NCBI GenBank assembly: GCA_013350335.1
Contig: CM023540.1
Location: forward strand, 23,167,175-23,231,174
Direction of reading: 5' to 3'
Origin: Chimonanthus salicifolius
Taxonomy: Eukaryota > Streptophyta > Magnoliopsida > Laurales > Calycanthaceae
DNA: 64,000 bases
The position numbers were made by a program, and so were the translations under genes. Shown piece after piece: positions 50,241 through 62,449 of the stretch. Each line of letters starts with the position of its first letter. Within the stretch, counting starts at the first letter, position 1. The notes below the pieces were generated by a model. That model made no database searches, was not told the origin of the DNA, and saw only the letters and a list, made by a program, of their open reading frames with translations.

Positions 50241-51239
50241 CCCTTTTTTTAGCTCAATCGCAACTATGGTGAAGCCCTTCTTTAACAAGGCTGTAATCTC
50301 AGGCCTCATGACATGCAGTAACTTTGGATATCGTTGACTTCATTTAATGCGACCCAAGTACTGAAACGTCTATAAACAATGTTCAGCATTGTCATTGGCA
50401 AATTAAGCCTAAAGTTAGATCTATTATCGCATGAGCACAGCAAAAATTGGTCATTACATAAGAAGGAAATTCTAAAGGGTAGCCGATCAGGTTTGTGTAA
50501 CCAAATACGAAATTTAGTGATGTCTTTGTTGTTGTTATATATATTTTTTTTCCCTGTTGATTTTCTACTTTTGGTAGAGCCCTTCATGAAGTACTTTGGC
50601 AATGTATTGCCTTCGGAATAATATTTCTTCTTTATCTTTCAAAAAGAAAAAAAATAGTGAAACAAAAACAAGAGCTAAATAGCAAGTTGGAGATGGAGGG
50701 AAATTTTTGAGACAAATATTTTAAAAATTAGTAATACAAAAACAGAATACATGAAATCTAACTTTAATGAAACGGAAGAAAAAGAGAATGATCCAATTAA
50801 AATTAGAAAGAATCCTAGTATAGTACTATAGTAAATTTAGATACTTTGGCTCAATGGCGAGATCTCATAGAGTATCTTACTTAAATATAACTAATAAGAT
50901 GGGAGGAGTTGAGTAAAATGTAAAAATTTATTAAAGTCTCATGTGATAAAAGAGTCATGCATGAAGGAATAATTTTATAAAATAATTATTAGACCTGCTC
51001 TATTAAGTGGAGTTTTGTTAAAAAATAAAATAACAATAAACAAAGTCAATATAATAGAGATGTGCATCCTATTCGGGATAAGTGAGTTAACTCTAAAAGA
51101 TAAAGGTAGAAAATATAACAACTGAGAGAATTTAAAGATATCTCCAATAAATGACAAAATATAACAGCAATCCTTCCTTTTGTAGGATACACTTCATTCC
51201 CTGAAATGTTATGGTAGCTCCATCCTTGACAAATATAAA
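50241..51239. other. Intergenic, no gene recognised
   Basis: Overlapping 80-98-residue frames on opposite strands at 50306-50621 match nothing I know. The rest is AT-rich. Confidence 0.4.
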
Positions 51240-51244
51240 ATCTT

Positions 51245-52266
51245 TGTGATATCCTGACCCATGAGCCAGAGGCCAGGCCCTAAATAGGTTGATCCAAGTG
51301 AAACTGGGCCCTGTCAGACGGGCCAGCAGAGTGGGCCGGTCAGATCCGACAGCCCAGCAATGGGTCGGAGTTGTGGAAAGTCCCACATCGGAAGTTGAGG
51401 AGTTTGAGAGGGGTTTATAAGTAGCCTTTCTCCCTCAAACCAACAAGACGCATTTTGGACCCGGACTTGGGCCTGATCCGATCCAAAAACCATGCGGACT
51501 CACGCGTGTGCACGTGTGTGCACTTGTGGGCCCAAAGCGGACAATATCTTGTTGGCCGATCCCCAAGCCCTTTTTATGGGCCGGGCTGTTATAAATGGTA
51601 TCAGAGCTCCGGGTTCTACACTCGGACTGTGTGGGCTTACTGCCTTCCACTGGGTTCATTGGGTCGAGCCAAGGGCGGCTTTGGGCTTTAGGGGGGTGGA
51701 TTGTGATATCCTGACCCATGAGCCAGAGGCCAGGCCCTAGATAGGCTGATCCAAGTGAAACTGGGCCCTGTCGGACGTGCCAGCAGAGTGGGCCGGTCGG
51801 ATCCGATAGCCCAGCAGTGGGTGGGAGTTGTGGAAAGTCCCACATCGGAAGTTGAGGAGTTTGAGAGGGGGTTTATAAGTAGCCTTGCTCCATCAAACCA
51901 ACAAGACGCGTTTTGGTGTGATATCTTGACCCATGAGCCAGAGGCCAGGCCCTAGATAGGCTGATCCAAGTGAAACTGGGCCCTGTCAGACGGGCCAGCA
52001 GAGTGGGCCGGTTGGATCCAACAACCCAGCAGTGGGTGGGAGTTGTGGAAAGTCCCACATCGGAAGTTGAGGAGTTTGAGAGGGGGTTTATAAGTAGCCT
52101 TGCTCTCTCAAACCAACAAGACGCGTTTTGGACCCGGACTTGGGCCGGGTCCAATCCAAAAACCGTGCGGGCTCGCGCGTGTGCACGTGTGTGCGCGTGT
52201 GGGCCCAAAGCGGACAATATCTTGTTGGCCGATCCCCAAGCCCTTTTTATGGGCCGGGCTGTTACA
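51245..52266 (+). mobile_element. TRIM retrotransposon with three LTRs
   Basis: LTR1 51245-51593 (349 bp) begins TGTGATATCCTGACCC. The priming site TGGTATCAGAGC (tRNA-Met type) is at 51596-51607. The internal region is only about 100 bases and ends in the polypurine tract AGGGGGGTGGA. LTR2 (51702-51916) lacks its second half and abuts LTR3 (51917-52266), which ends TGTTACA. Flanking 5-mers are ATCTT (51240-51244) and ACCTT (52267-52271), one mismatch. Each LTR carries GTCCCACATCGGAAGTTGAG and GGTTTATAAGTAGCC. No protein is encoded; the several 60-136-residue frames here on both strands are LTR sequence. Confidence 0.85.
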
Positions 52267-52357
52267 ACCTTTCCACTTTTGTGTTCTATAAGCTATCTTT
52301 TTCATATTTAACAAGGTGTAAATCTCTAGCATCTATTGAAACAACATACTAAATTTC

Positions 52358-52568
52358 GGGTAGCGATCTTCACATGGGTGTTTTGTGTATACAGACACGG
52401 GTTTTACTGTGTTTTCCATTTTATCTTTGGAAATTGGCTCGCCGAACTAATGATTCTAGCATTGTAAGGGTTCGGCGAGCCGATTCAGAGGGTTTGGCGA
52501 GAGGCAAAATAGGAAACACGGTAAAATCCGTGTCTGTTACACGATCCTCTCGTGGGAGAATCGTTGGC
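52358..52568. mobile_element. MULE-type MITE, short copy
   Basis: Ends GGGTAGCGATC and, inverted, GCCAACGATTCTCCCACG. Both arms carry ACACGG...TTTTAC(C/T)GTG. The core holds the GGCGAGCCGATT motif seen at 5692-6142. Flanks CTAAATTTC and CTAAATTTA match at 8 of 9; the borders may be off by one base. Confidence 0.7.
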
Positions 52569-52578
52569 CTAAATTTAT

Positions 52579-55400
52579 TTTTATAATTGTCAATCGATTG
52601 AAAAGTTGATCAAACACCTTCGACAACAATGTACTTTGTCTTTTTTTTTTTTGCAAGACATGGAATGTGATATGGTTTAGGATGGTGATTCTCCTTCCAT
52701 TGAAATTTGTCGAATAAATCTTATAATACTAAATTTTGTACTCTCCCTCATCTATCACAAATTCACAATTGAACACAGCTGATCATTAATATTATTATTC
52801 ATTCGAAAAATATTATTTCAAAGATACTTTCTATTATTTAGCGATGCAGATACTGATAAAGTGATAATAACATATTACGGGGTGTCCATCCTCACACCAG
52901 CAATATCTTTTACCGAGGGCGCCAAGAATTGGGCCAGAGAACTTATCACGCGAGCTTGTATTGAGTCCCACATTGGATGTCTACTGAGAAAGTCCTGAGC
53001 TTATAAAAGAGGAAAGGCACCACTCATAATGGTCTAATTTTACAAAATAAGGCCCGGAGACAAGTGGACCACTTGGTGGGTTTTCTTTCTTCATCTAATG
53101 TAATGGGTCATAATCAACTCTTTTAAGCTTTCTATCATTATTGATTGTTCAACAGAATACCTAATGACATGCCTTTTTAATGCATATTTGTTGAGTTAGA
53201 CCAATGAAAATAGACATGAATCAACTCATATCCACCCCATAAAACATCAATTTTTCAAAACCTCCGATCTATAATCTATACTTGCTTAAATGCAGTGGAC
53301 CTTTTTTCGTATTAATTTATTGTGCATGTGATGGCCCCTCTTTGCTACATGCATCTAAATTCATGCAAAGTACCACACCCACTTTATATATTTTTAAAAT
53401 ATACTTAGACATGCATTATTTGGGTCTAATGTACAGAAAAGTAGATGTCTTAAGTTTTTTCTGTCACTTCGTCGCAGCAAATCAGTCCCACCTATTGAGG
53501 GTCGACTAATTGGGCCCGTCACTATTTTAGTTTTCTCTATTTTATCTATTGTCATGTATTAAGATTTTTTTTCTTTTTTATTCGTCTATCATTTGTATCG
53601 AGGTTTCATTTAACAATGAAATCATAGTTATATAAGAAATGGGTGTAGCTCAATTGGTTGCTTCCTGTCTCAAAAAATAGGAGGTTACGGATTCAAATCC
53701 CCATGACCTAACTTTGATGTGCCTTACGGATAGTAGACTAATCTGTGGGAGTTTTAATAAGACTGTATCTGAACTTCCCACACGTTAATAAAAAAAACTT
53801 TATAGAAGCTAGAACTCAAGTTAAACAGAAGTTCCGATAAACCATTTAAGCATGAGCCAACCCAAGTTTTGTCCCCAGTGACCGCATAGACCAAGCTTGG
53901 ATCCCTGTCCATTTCTAGTTTGGACCTAGCAGTACTTGGGCTTAACATAAGATCCATTTAATTTCGATGATTCCCAATCACCATAACTTTCGGGTCAGGT
54001 CATGCCCCATCAGTGTGGAAGCCCATTCACACAGATGAGTTAAATAGTAAAGATTGAAAAGCTAAAAAACTCATGGATTCGATGACAATGGGTAGGAGTA
54101 GCAACGAATAAAGAAACAGTGACAGACTCACACAGAAATCCAACATGTAGGTCCACCCACTGCCATGAAAACCATGGGTTCTGTGGCAAAAGGACGTCTG
54201 TTATCAGCCATCTTCTGAAACCATTGGCCCAACTTAAATAGGGTCCTCAATTCATCCCTCGGACACAAAAGGTCAAACTTAAATAGGGTTCCATGGGTAC
54301 CCATCCTTTATTTATTATATATGTGGCATTATTCAATACTCTGTTGGTGTATTCATTTCCATACACATGCACACTGCCATTCACCCATGGGGCCCAACAC
54401 TGCCGCTGTACACGTCTCGTACGTGCATGCCCCCTCAGGTGAGTCTGTTTTTTTCTCTTTTTTTCTAAGATAAAGGGAAATTGCTAAAAGTTTCTCCTTA
54501 TTAAAAGGGTTTATGATTAAATATAAGATTTATAAAAATTACATTTTTCTTCAATTTACGTGTGAAAAATCACAAAAAATTCATTGAAAAATCTCCACAG
54601 GTGATACCCATTGTCCTTAGGACATACTAGATGAGATATAGAGACTCAAATCTGACACCTCCTCTACTTTGACTAAATCAATTTTTAAAGTTTGAATTAT
54701 TCGATCAAAATTGATTTTTTTTTTTGTATAGAAACAAATCCATCATCATAATCAAGAGTGGACCCTACTTCTAAAAAGTCTTAAACATTTATCAGCACGT
54801 GTACAGAATTTTGGATGTGTAGGGTCCCATGATATCAAATATCTATGGCTTTGGCCGATGAGAAGTGTGGTCACAAATTCGCCACATGTGACTCAGTAAA
54901 GACAATTCGTTACAAAAGAGAACCATTTGAGGCAAAAAAGTAGAGGGGATTACAAGAAAGAAAGTAAGAGAAATTGGATTTTGGACATAAAAGAGACGGA
55001 AAAAGATACATATGATGCAAACAAAAGTCCATGCAAGCAACAAACGAGAAGCTACTGCTCTTTTTTTTTCTCTCAGCAGCCAATCAGCACAAAAAGATAT
55101 TCATCATCTAAATGAAGAAACTTTACTGTAGCAGTAAGATAAGATAGTCAAGGAACAGAAGTCAATGCCCGAACCATTAGCCTTTGCTGGTTTGATGATG
55201 ATGATGGGATTTGAAGAAGAAAGGGGAAGGAGTGGAGGGGGAGAAGAAACAGCTATGGTGCGTTCTTGACTTCCTCTTTAATGACTGTCAATGGGGAAGT
55301 GGGTAGCCCTGTAAGAATCTTTGGTTGTGATGAAATGAATGGTAAAAGAGCAGGTTCAGCTCTTGATGAACGCATTCAAGGCCAACCAACCAAACAGCCA
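52579..55400. other. Intergenic, no gene recognised
   Basis: A decayed TRIM LTR lies near 52960-53010 (GAGTCCCACATTGGATGTC, then CTTATAAAAGAGG). A SINE (53641-53805) is listed separately. A less AT-rich patch at 54350-54440 looks promoter-like but leads to no frame. Confidence 0.4.
53641..53805 (+). mobile_element. tRNA-derived SINE
   Basis: Begins GGGTGTAGCTCAATTGGTTG, an A-box, followed by the B-box GGATTCAAATCC at tRNA-like spacing. A short tRNA-unrelated body and an A-rich end (AATAAAAAAAAC) follow. The acceptor stem does not close, so it is not a tRNA gene. Confidence 0.6.
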
Positions 55401-55404
55401 CCCT

Positions 55405-55470
55405 TATAAAACCTCTCTTGAATGCAGACAGCAAGAGCTCTCAGTTCTTCTGATATCCAGTTAAAGGAAG
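55405..55470 (+). promoter_or_regulatory. Possible plus-strand promoter and splice donor antisense to HDG11
   Basis: TATAAA at 55405-55410 is followed about 60 bases later by a good splice donor, AAG|GTGAG at 55470/55471, directly before the last HDG11 exon on the other strand. It could start an antisense transcript, or simply lie in the HDG11 3' UTR. No transcript evidence. Confidence 0.25.
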
Positions 55471-55508
55471 GTGAGAGAGAGAGAGAGACAGAGAGACCTT
55501 TGCTTTGG

Positions 55509-58500
55509 TCAGGGGCAATTCAAGGCAGCTTTTATTTGCTGGACAGTAGCACTGATGAGGTTATTAATCGTGTTCACTGACTCATGGTTGAGTTTGGCCG
55601 AAGGCAGGCTGCTTACGAGGATTTGAAATGCCACCGTGATGAGGGACCCGGCCGAGCGGAGCATGCCCCCTTGCATATTGGAGCTTGTCGAGGCACCTAC
55701 GCCACTGTTGTCGGGCCGCCCGTCAGGCGAGATGGTGAAGCCTGATGGGAGGAGGGGAATGAAGGTTGGGTCCTCACCGCTCATTGCAATGTTGATGTTT
55801 GATAGATCAACTGGTGCATATACCACAAGGGAACCTGATGAGTCTGTGCAGCTCTCTTGAAGTATCAGCATGTTGTTTTGGTTGGAATTGTAGGCCTGAT
55901 TGTCACCAAAAACATCAAAAGAATTTTTTTTATTAAAAAGTTTTACTGGATTAGAAACCCCCTTACAACACTTGAAATACCAATTAAAAAAAAAAAAAAA
56001 GTAGCATCGCAACAATTATAACTAGTGGTAAAATATTTCATTCACAATGCATGAAAACAATCGATTTCCCTAATTGTGTGATAGAAATGTTCAAATCATT
56101 GTGCCATTCGTTATCTAATATAGCATCTAATGTTGATCAAGTTAGAAATGACTGAACATGGATGTAACTTGATATGCAACTTGACTAAAAATTCAAGGCA
56201 TTCCTAGTGGAAGACGAAGGGAAAGATATCACAATTGTTAAACTTACGCGAAGAACAGATATACAGTTTCCTGGATGTGATCCATTTGCAATATGTGCAA
56301 CCTCTTGAACTGGAATTGCCATCGGAAAGAACATCCCACTGAAAATACACAAAAGTTCCAAGTGTTCAGAGAGCCAGTGAATCTGATATAACAATCAGGG
56401 CATGTCAAACTATGTTCGATTCTATACCTGACGCCGAGTCCGTTCGTCTCTAAAAAAATTGAAGACATCCCGTGGAGAAACTGGTAGCCATAGTGAGGTA
56501 GCTGCACTGAGGACGACTCCGTTGGGTTGGCCTGGATCGGTGCTCTTGTGAACAGTGACCCGAACTCCAACATCATTTAAACCAGAGAGTGTGGTCCATC
56601 GGTGGACACTCGATGCACTTATGCTCGAGCAGAAGTTGTTTATCATCCTCTGAGCTAGCTTCATCATGCTTCTCCTCCCATCAGGTGAGGGAATCACTGA
56701 AGCATTGTCAAGTCAAAGGACAAAAATCAATCTCCACATTTGAGAGCACAAACAATACATAATTAAGAGAACCCCAAAGTGAAAGTGGTTCAAATATTAT
56801 GTGTAGCAAGACACATTTCCATCAATTCAATCATGCATGTGGGGCAGCTTTAACTCAAAAACCACATATCTCCCAGATGCTATTTTTCAGCTATTTTCTG
56901 CCCAAATTGTCATCAGAACCAATTGTGATGGACAAAGGGTGTGGTAGAAGAAGGATCACAGTATCTGTGCAGTCAATTTCATTTAGGGGTACAACTAAAT
57001 TGTGACTAAATGGGAAGATTATGATACCTCCTCCAAGGTCCCTAGTAGAAGTGCTGCTCACCATCAGACATGCAAATCTCTCACACGTCCTTTGCAAAGT
57101 AGCAAGCCATCGCTGTGCGCCAAATGCCATCCCGCTGTTGATAAGTTCCCTGTAAGTTCGATGAACGGGCGTCTTCTCTTCAATCTCCACATGTTCCAGC
57201 CAAGTAATCTATCAAGATTATCCCATAAAGTCAGTTTAAAACCATTGAAAGTTCAACGGAATATACAGTAGAAGGAGAGAACCTAAGTGATTGTAGATAA
57301 AAAACAAATGAGCAATACCCTAGTCAAATCACCTTGGAATATCCATTTGGCATGTCCTGAATCAAGCAACCAGAGGGAAGCCGTCGAGAGCGGGATGGAG
57401 GGACAAACTGATTGATTCGGGAGTAGTCAATGGAAACATCTGCTATTGCCCACAAGCCTTGCTCAATTTGCTGACAACAGCGAAGAAAGTAGAATTCCCG
57501 TGTAGGGACCAAAGGAGAAAGCACCTGCAATTCTTCATACATCTGTTTTGACGGTGCATTAGAAGTATTCCCAAGAAACTGCCCAAACTACAGATTGATT
57601 GTCATGTGAAATAAGTGGGTCTGTGATTACCAGTTGCAAGGAGCCACTCCTATTTCCTGCCATTCCAGATGCAAGAACTTCAATAGTCCTTGCCTTTGAA
57701 ATGATTGTAGGGAAAAGCTCATTCCATTTGCCCTGCAATCCAACCAAATGTCCCCAAGCTTGATGAGTGTTAATCCTGCAAACATGGCCATATACACGTG
57801 CAGAGAAATTGGGAATTTGAATGGGATTATAAAGCTCACCGGGTCCATAAACATGTCGACCAATGCCAAACTGTTTATAATAACCACGCCTGAATCCCTT
57901 GATGCCTCAATGCGAATATCGGGATTCTTCAAGTGGTTGGGCCTTGGAAAGATCCTCTCATAGCTATCCAGATTGAGAATATCCCTCCCATCGCTTGCAG
58001 ACTTCATCCACAAAGGTTCCTCTGCTTGCACAAGTCTAATCAGTTCATCCATGGCAGCCTGCAGCTATTTCAGTCATGAGAGATTTCTCCATTTCTGCAA
58101 TGCTTGCAGTCTGCATAGGCAGTGAAACAATGGAAGAACTTCCTGGAAGAAGATCAAGGTCCAGGGAAGGACCAATTCCCTGACCGCCAAAACTTCCCAC
58201 TGTCAAGTCCAAGGATGAAACTGGAATCGGCTGAATGGGGGGAAGATGCGAAATCGGCCTTCCGATGTACTTGGCAGCAACGCTGGAGACTCTATCAAGC
58301 TGCCAATGAATGGAAAAGGAAATAGAGATTAACATGGAAAAGGAAATAGAGATTAACATAGGGGCTAGCAAGTAATGAGAGACTGAGATGGACTCATGGA
58401 GGCCTTCAAAAATAAAAACTACCTCTTCTTTCAGTCGAGCATTCTCCATTCGCAGCTTCTGCTCATCAAAATAAGCATCTTCTCCTGCAGGAGGAACACC

Positions 58501-59278
58501 GCAAGAAGGGCATATCACATTCTTCAGTGCCTCTCTAATGGCAATGTTTTCGCATCGAATCTTGTCATTCTCTGCACGAAGAGCGCTGTTATCTGCTCGT
58601 TCGTGTTGGGCCTAGCATTTTCAATCCCGTTGTGTTCATCAAAAATCATTTCATTTCAACAAGAACAAAAGAAGCAAACCAAAAGAGGAAGAGAAAGTAA
58701 TTCCTTTCTTTTCCGAAGAACCATATCAAGGAAGCAACTAAATTAGAAGTAGAAGACCCATTCGAGAAAAATCCAAATTACCTTCATCTGGGTCCTCCTG
58801 TTCTGAAACCAGAACTTGATTTGTCGAGGCTCCAGGCCCAAATCCCGACTCAGCTGCAATCTCTGCTTCTCGTCCGGATGAGGGCACTCCTTAAACATCC
58901 TAACAACATGCACATTCACTACCATTAAAAAAGTCTCTACAACTCAAGGAAACTGGAAGAAATCTACTGCTACTCTCTCCTGACAGAACAGAGAACCTAA
59001 GAAAAACCAATTCGCAGAAAAAATCAAGGAGCAAGAATCTGGGAAAAAAACGGAGCTTACGCTTCAAGCTCTTGAATCTGGCGAGCAGTGTGTCGATGGT
59101 ATCTCTTCTTCTTCCTGTTGAGGTCGGAGATATCCGGGTCATCACCTGCACCACCGCTGCTGCTACCTCCCTCCATTGTATTGTTCCCACCGCTCAAACT
59201 CTTCTTACCAATCTCTCCTCCCGACAAGCTGTTGAAGAAGCCTCTTCCCTCCAATCCCACCAACCCATTCGAATACAT
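55509..59278 (-). CDS. HDG11: HD-ZIP class IV factor, HDG11/HDG12 type (ten exons, two frameshifts)
   Basis: Epidermal transcription factor. Exons, 5' to 3': 59278-59061, 58899-58782, 58611-58423, 58299-57840, 57732-57631, 57542-57333, 57208-57028, 56696-56428, 56338-56248, 55895-55509; all are GT-AG. The conceptual product is about 740 aa. The homeodomain (about 54-112) has [18 protein letters not shown] and [12 protein letters not shown]. The zipper carries the CPSCG loop, and the START domain and its partner follow, ending [28 protein letters not shown] and FDLLPGSS-like [11 protein letters not shown] are HDG11 hallmarks. Two one-base excesses break the frame. One is GG at 58058-58059, where MTEIAA should lead to [11 protein letters not shown]. 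The other is TT at 56314-56315, before [16 protein letters not shown]. Every other base and splice site is intact, so assembly error is likelier than decay. Confidence 0.9.
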
Positions 59279-59620
59279 GGACAACAGCAGCAGACCCTCT
59301 TCTTCTCATCAAAAGAGGAAGCAAACCCGAGTCAGGACAGACGAGAAAACTCTTGTTTCTTACTTGTTTGGAGCCTCTCTTGCCTTTTCTACTGAAACTG
59401 CCAACACCCATTTCATTTCATGTGGAGAAATGGAGAGAAACCGGTCTGTGGTCGAAAATATCGGCATCAATCAGGGGCCCGGGCTGCAGAATAAGAAGAA
59501 GAAATCTCTGTGGCGTGAGAGAAAGAGAGGAATTAAGAAACGTTTCAAAGGGTAACCGACGGATTTAAAGCCTTCGCTCTGAGAAATCGGAGGCTTTAAA
59601 TCTCTTCTACGAATTCGAGA

Positions 59621-59760
59621 CTCTCTCTCTCTCTCTCTCTCTGAGTTTGGTACGGAGAAGAGAAGAATACAGCTCCGAGCTTTTAAGTCTCTTCTCTAAT
59701 GCAGCAGCGTTTCTCTAGTCTTGCGCAGAAGAGAGAGATATGAACGTTGCTGTTTATATT
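59621..59760 (-). promoter_or_regulatory. HDG11 leader: (GA)n tract and candidate TATA box
   Basis: On the minus strand AATATAAA lies at 59760-59753. A (GA)11 tract follows at 59642-59621 within the presumed 5' UTR. The 5' UTR would be about 440 bases and may contain an intron, common in this family; I could not fix its ends. The GA tract is a possible BPC binding site. Confidence 0.4.
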
Positions 59761-59769
59761 TTTACGAAA

Positions 59770-61235
59770 GAGACCCTGGTTCAAAGTTTTTTAACATACT
59801 TAATGTTATGCAAGTCAAAGCCTCTCTCTGGATATGACGCTGCTAAGGGGTTTTACTTTTGGGGATTATTTTTTAATTTTCAAGATTTGTCCTTCCACCG
59901 AGGGCATTTTTGGGGGCTTCAAACAAAAACTTAAATTCCCAACACATCCCTCCCAAACCTTTTATACCTAAATAGCCCCTTGCTTTAAGAATAGGGTTTT
60001 TATACATTTAGGGGCTTCGAATTATTTTTTTTCAAGAACAAGTTATTCAAACAACTCATGTAAATTTTTTCGACTTTTAGATCTGTACACATTGGATACA
60101 AAATTAAAAAGAGTTGTCATTTTTATTTTAAAGGCGAGCCGATCTTAAGACTTTTGAAAAATGAGAGTGAGAATTGCCATCAAACTAACTTCTCAAAATT
60201 TTAGAAGCTTAGAGCTTTATCTGCACATAAGATATGTAAAATTTGAATTTATTTTTAGACTTCATCAAAATTTAGATGTATTATAAATTTTATTTTTAAA
60301 TACTTTGAATTATTGGATTTTATCTCCTTAGCCTACTACATTTAATTTTTGCCAATCAAAGTAAAGTGTGCAATAAAAAGGGTGGATCTGATTTGGAAGA
60401 ATTTTTTTACAAGATTCTCTTAAATCTTGCAATGCAAAAGACTTATCTTCTACAGGATGTGAACACTTATCGACACTCTTATTTGAATAATTATAACACT
60501 AGTTATTTGATAGAAATATCCATCAGCTCTTATTTGAATAATAAAATAACATATTTTCTTCAAGGAGATTAAAAGTGATATAAAGAATAAGAATTAAAAT
60601 CATTCTTAGGATCCTATTTGATATATAGAATAATAAATAATCAATGAGAATAGAAATTGTCTTGAAAAAGTGTGTTTGGTAGAAAGAGTAATCTTAAAAA
60701 AGTTATTGTTTCCATTATGAATGAAAATCATTCTTATTTTATCTTAAATGACCTACTAAACATACCCAAATTAACATTTTCAAAATCACCTCCAAAACAC
60801 ACACTCTCTTAACTATTTTATTCATTTTTAGATATGAATAAGACTTAATATTTATTATTGTAAATCAATCTTTTATCTATTTAACTGTTCATTTCATGTA
60901 CTTAAATTGTTAGCGAATTTAATAAAGCTGGTTTTAGTCGACATAATTAAACATAATCCATTCTCTCTAATTGTGGTGGTTGTCTTTACAAACAAATAAT
61001 TTGACCTATTTTAGAATTTACATCACAAACTTTATTACAAAAACACCTAAAATTTTGTCATACTTTTAGTTTTAAAAGATTTGCCATTATGTGATAAGCT
61101 TTTATAATGAATCTATCAATTTTCTTGAATGCTGGTGTGTAATTTTCATTAAGTGATGCTCAATGTATAAATTATAAGGTTAGGAAACCAATATATTAAA
61201 TTTCAATTCTTAAAAGGCCAGTCATCATAATACGG
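59770..61235. other. Intergenic upstream of HDG11
   Basis: AT-rich. Frames up to about 68 residues match nothing I know. GGGGCTTC recurs at 59913 and 60011. No element ends recognised. Confidence 0.4.
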
Positions 61236-61438
61236 GCAAAATTTGTTAAGAGACACGAGATGAAGTGAAATTCTCATTTTACTCTTACTGGTGTACTGCT
61301 CATCAAGTATGTGTACCGATAACACGCCGCTCTGCATGTATATGTTCTGCATATCGGTACGCTAGTACTTGATGAGTGGTATACCGGTAGAAATAAAATA
61401 AGAATTTCACTCATCCCCATATGTCTTAACAAATTTTG
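61236..61438. mobile_element. Palindromic MITE, copy 2
   Basis: Ends CAAAATTTGTTAAGA and its inverse. It shares GAAATTCTCATTTTAC, GATAACACG(C/T), CTGCATGTATATGTTCTGCA-type and ATACCGGTAG blocks with 2267-2448. It is nearly palindromic throughout and non-coding. Confidence 0.6.
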
Positions 61439-62449
61439 TAATTTGTTATTAACTAATGTGTCAAGTTCCATTGTAAATTTGTAACCATTGGATAAATACA
61501 TCAAGCAAAAAAATTACTAGTGGATGCTTCACATCAACACATCACTGAACATAATCATCCCAAATAAGCAAGATAAGCACATTTATATGAGAAATTATCC
61601 ATTGAGGAATCATTTATTCTGGCTTGATAAGTACATTTTTGGATGAGGTGTGGGACCATAGACACCTTTCTGCATTTCGAGTAATATATTTAAATTAATT
61701 ATTAATAAATTATTATTTAAATATAGACTTTTTTAATCAACCCTAATTGCACTTAAAATCTCAAGTTCCACCCTCAATTGGTTTAAGGGTGTTAGAGTTT
61801 ATGTACAGATGACAATAAGTAAAATTTCTTTCTACCAACCTCTTTAATTGTTTTTCTAACCCCTATATAGAATTAATTAGGTTGCTATAAAAAGTATTTG
61901 GTGTGGCTCAACTAACTCGATGAGGGTGAAAATAGCAATTTTAGGAGGCCAAAATGCCATTCCTCTTCCAGTAATGAGAAAATGAAAAGAATTCCAATAT
62001 ATTGTCCCATCAAATATAAAAGCCCATACCTAATACTTAAGTCCCTAAAATTTTGGCTTTTTATTAAGGTCCACATCTGTTGTAAACTCAGTAATCATTT
62101 TTCTTGCAAGGGTCTAACATATATTACAAAAAATAATTGAAAGATTTATGATTAAATAAAATGAATTGATTATTTTGCACTTGATTTTAGCGTAACAATA
62201 ACCTATTTCTCTATTAAAATTTTTGGTCTATTATGTTTTTTATTTTTAAATGAGTAATATAAGTTTTACTGTTTTTTTTAATACTAATTAAACCTAAACA
62301 CATGAAGAGTTAAGTCAAATGTGTATAATTATATTGGATTAGGCCACATAAATGTATTTCAACTTGTAATCTCTCACTTCATGAAGCGGAAGGTGTCAAG
62401 TTCCAGTCTTTGTGGCCTCATGTGGTATGCCTTAAGAGCAGTGTGTATC
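61439..62449. other. AT-rich intergenic, nothing recognised
   Basis: No gene or element ends seen. Confidence 0.4.

Noticed and set aside
51435..52332. Several open frames of 74-136 residues on both strands
   Set aside because: All fall within the TRIM LTRs and repeat with each LTR copy; they are not genes.
53641..53712. Possible tRNA gene
   Set aside because: A and B boxes are present but the acceptor stem does not pair and a SINE body follows.
58045..58062. Splicing as an explanation for the HDG11 frame change
   Set aside because: Conserved coding residues continue to within a few bases on both sides, leaving no room for an intron.
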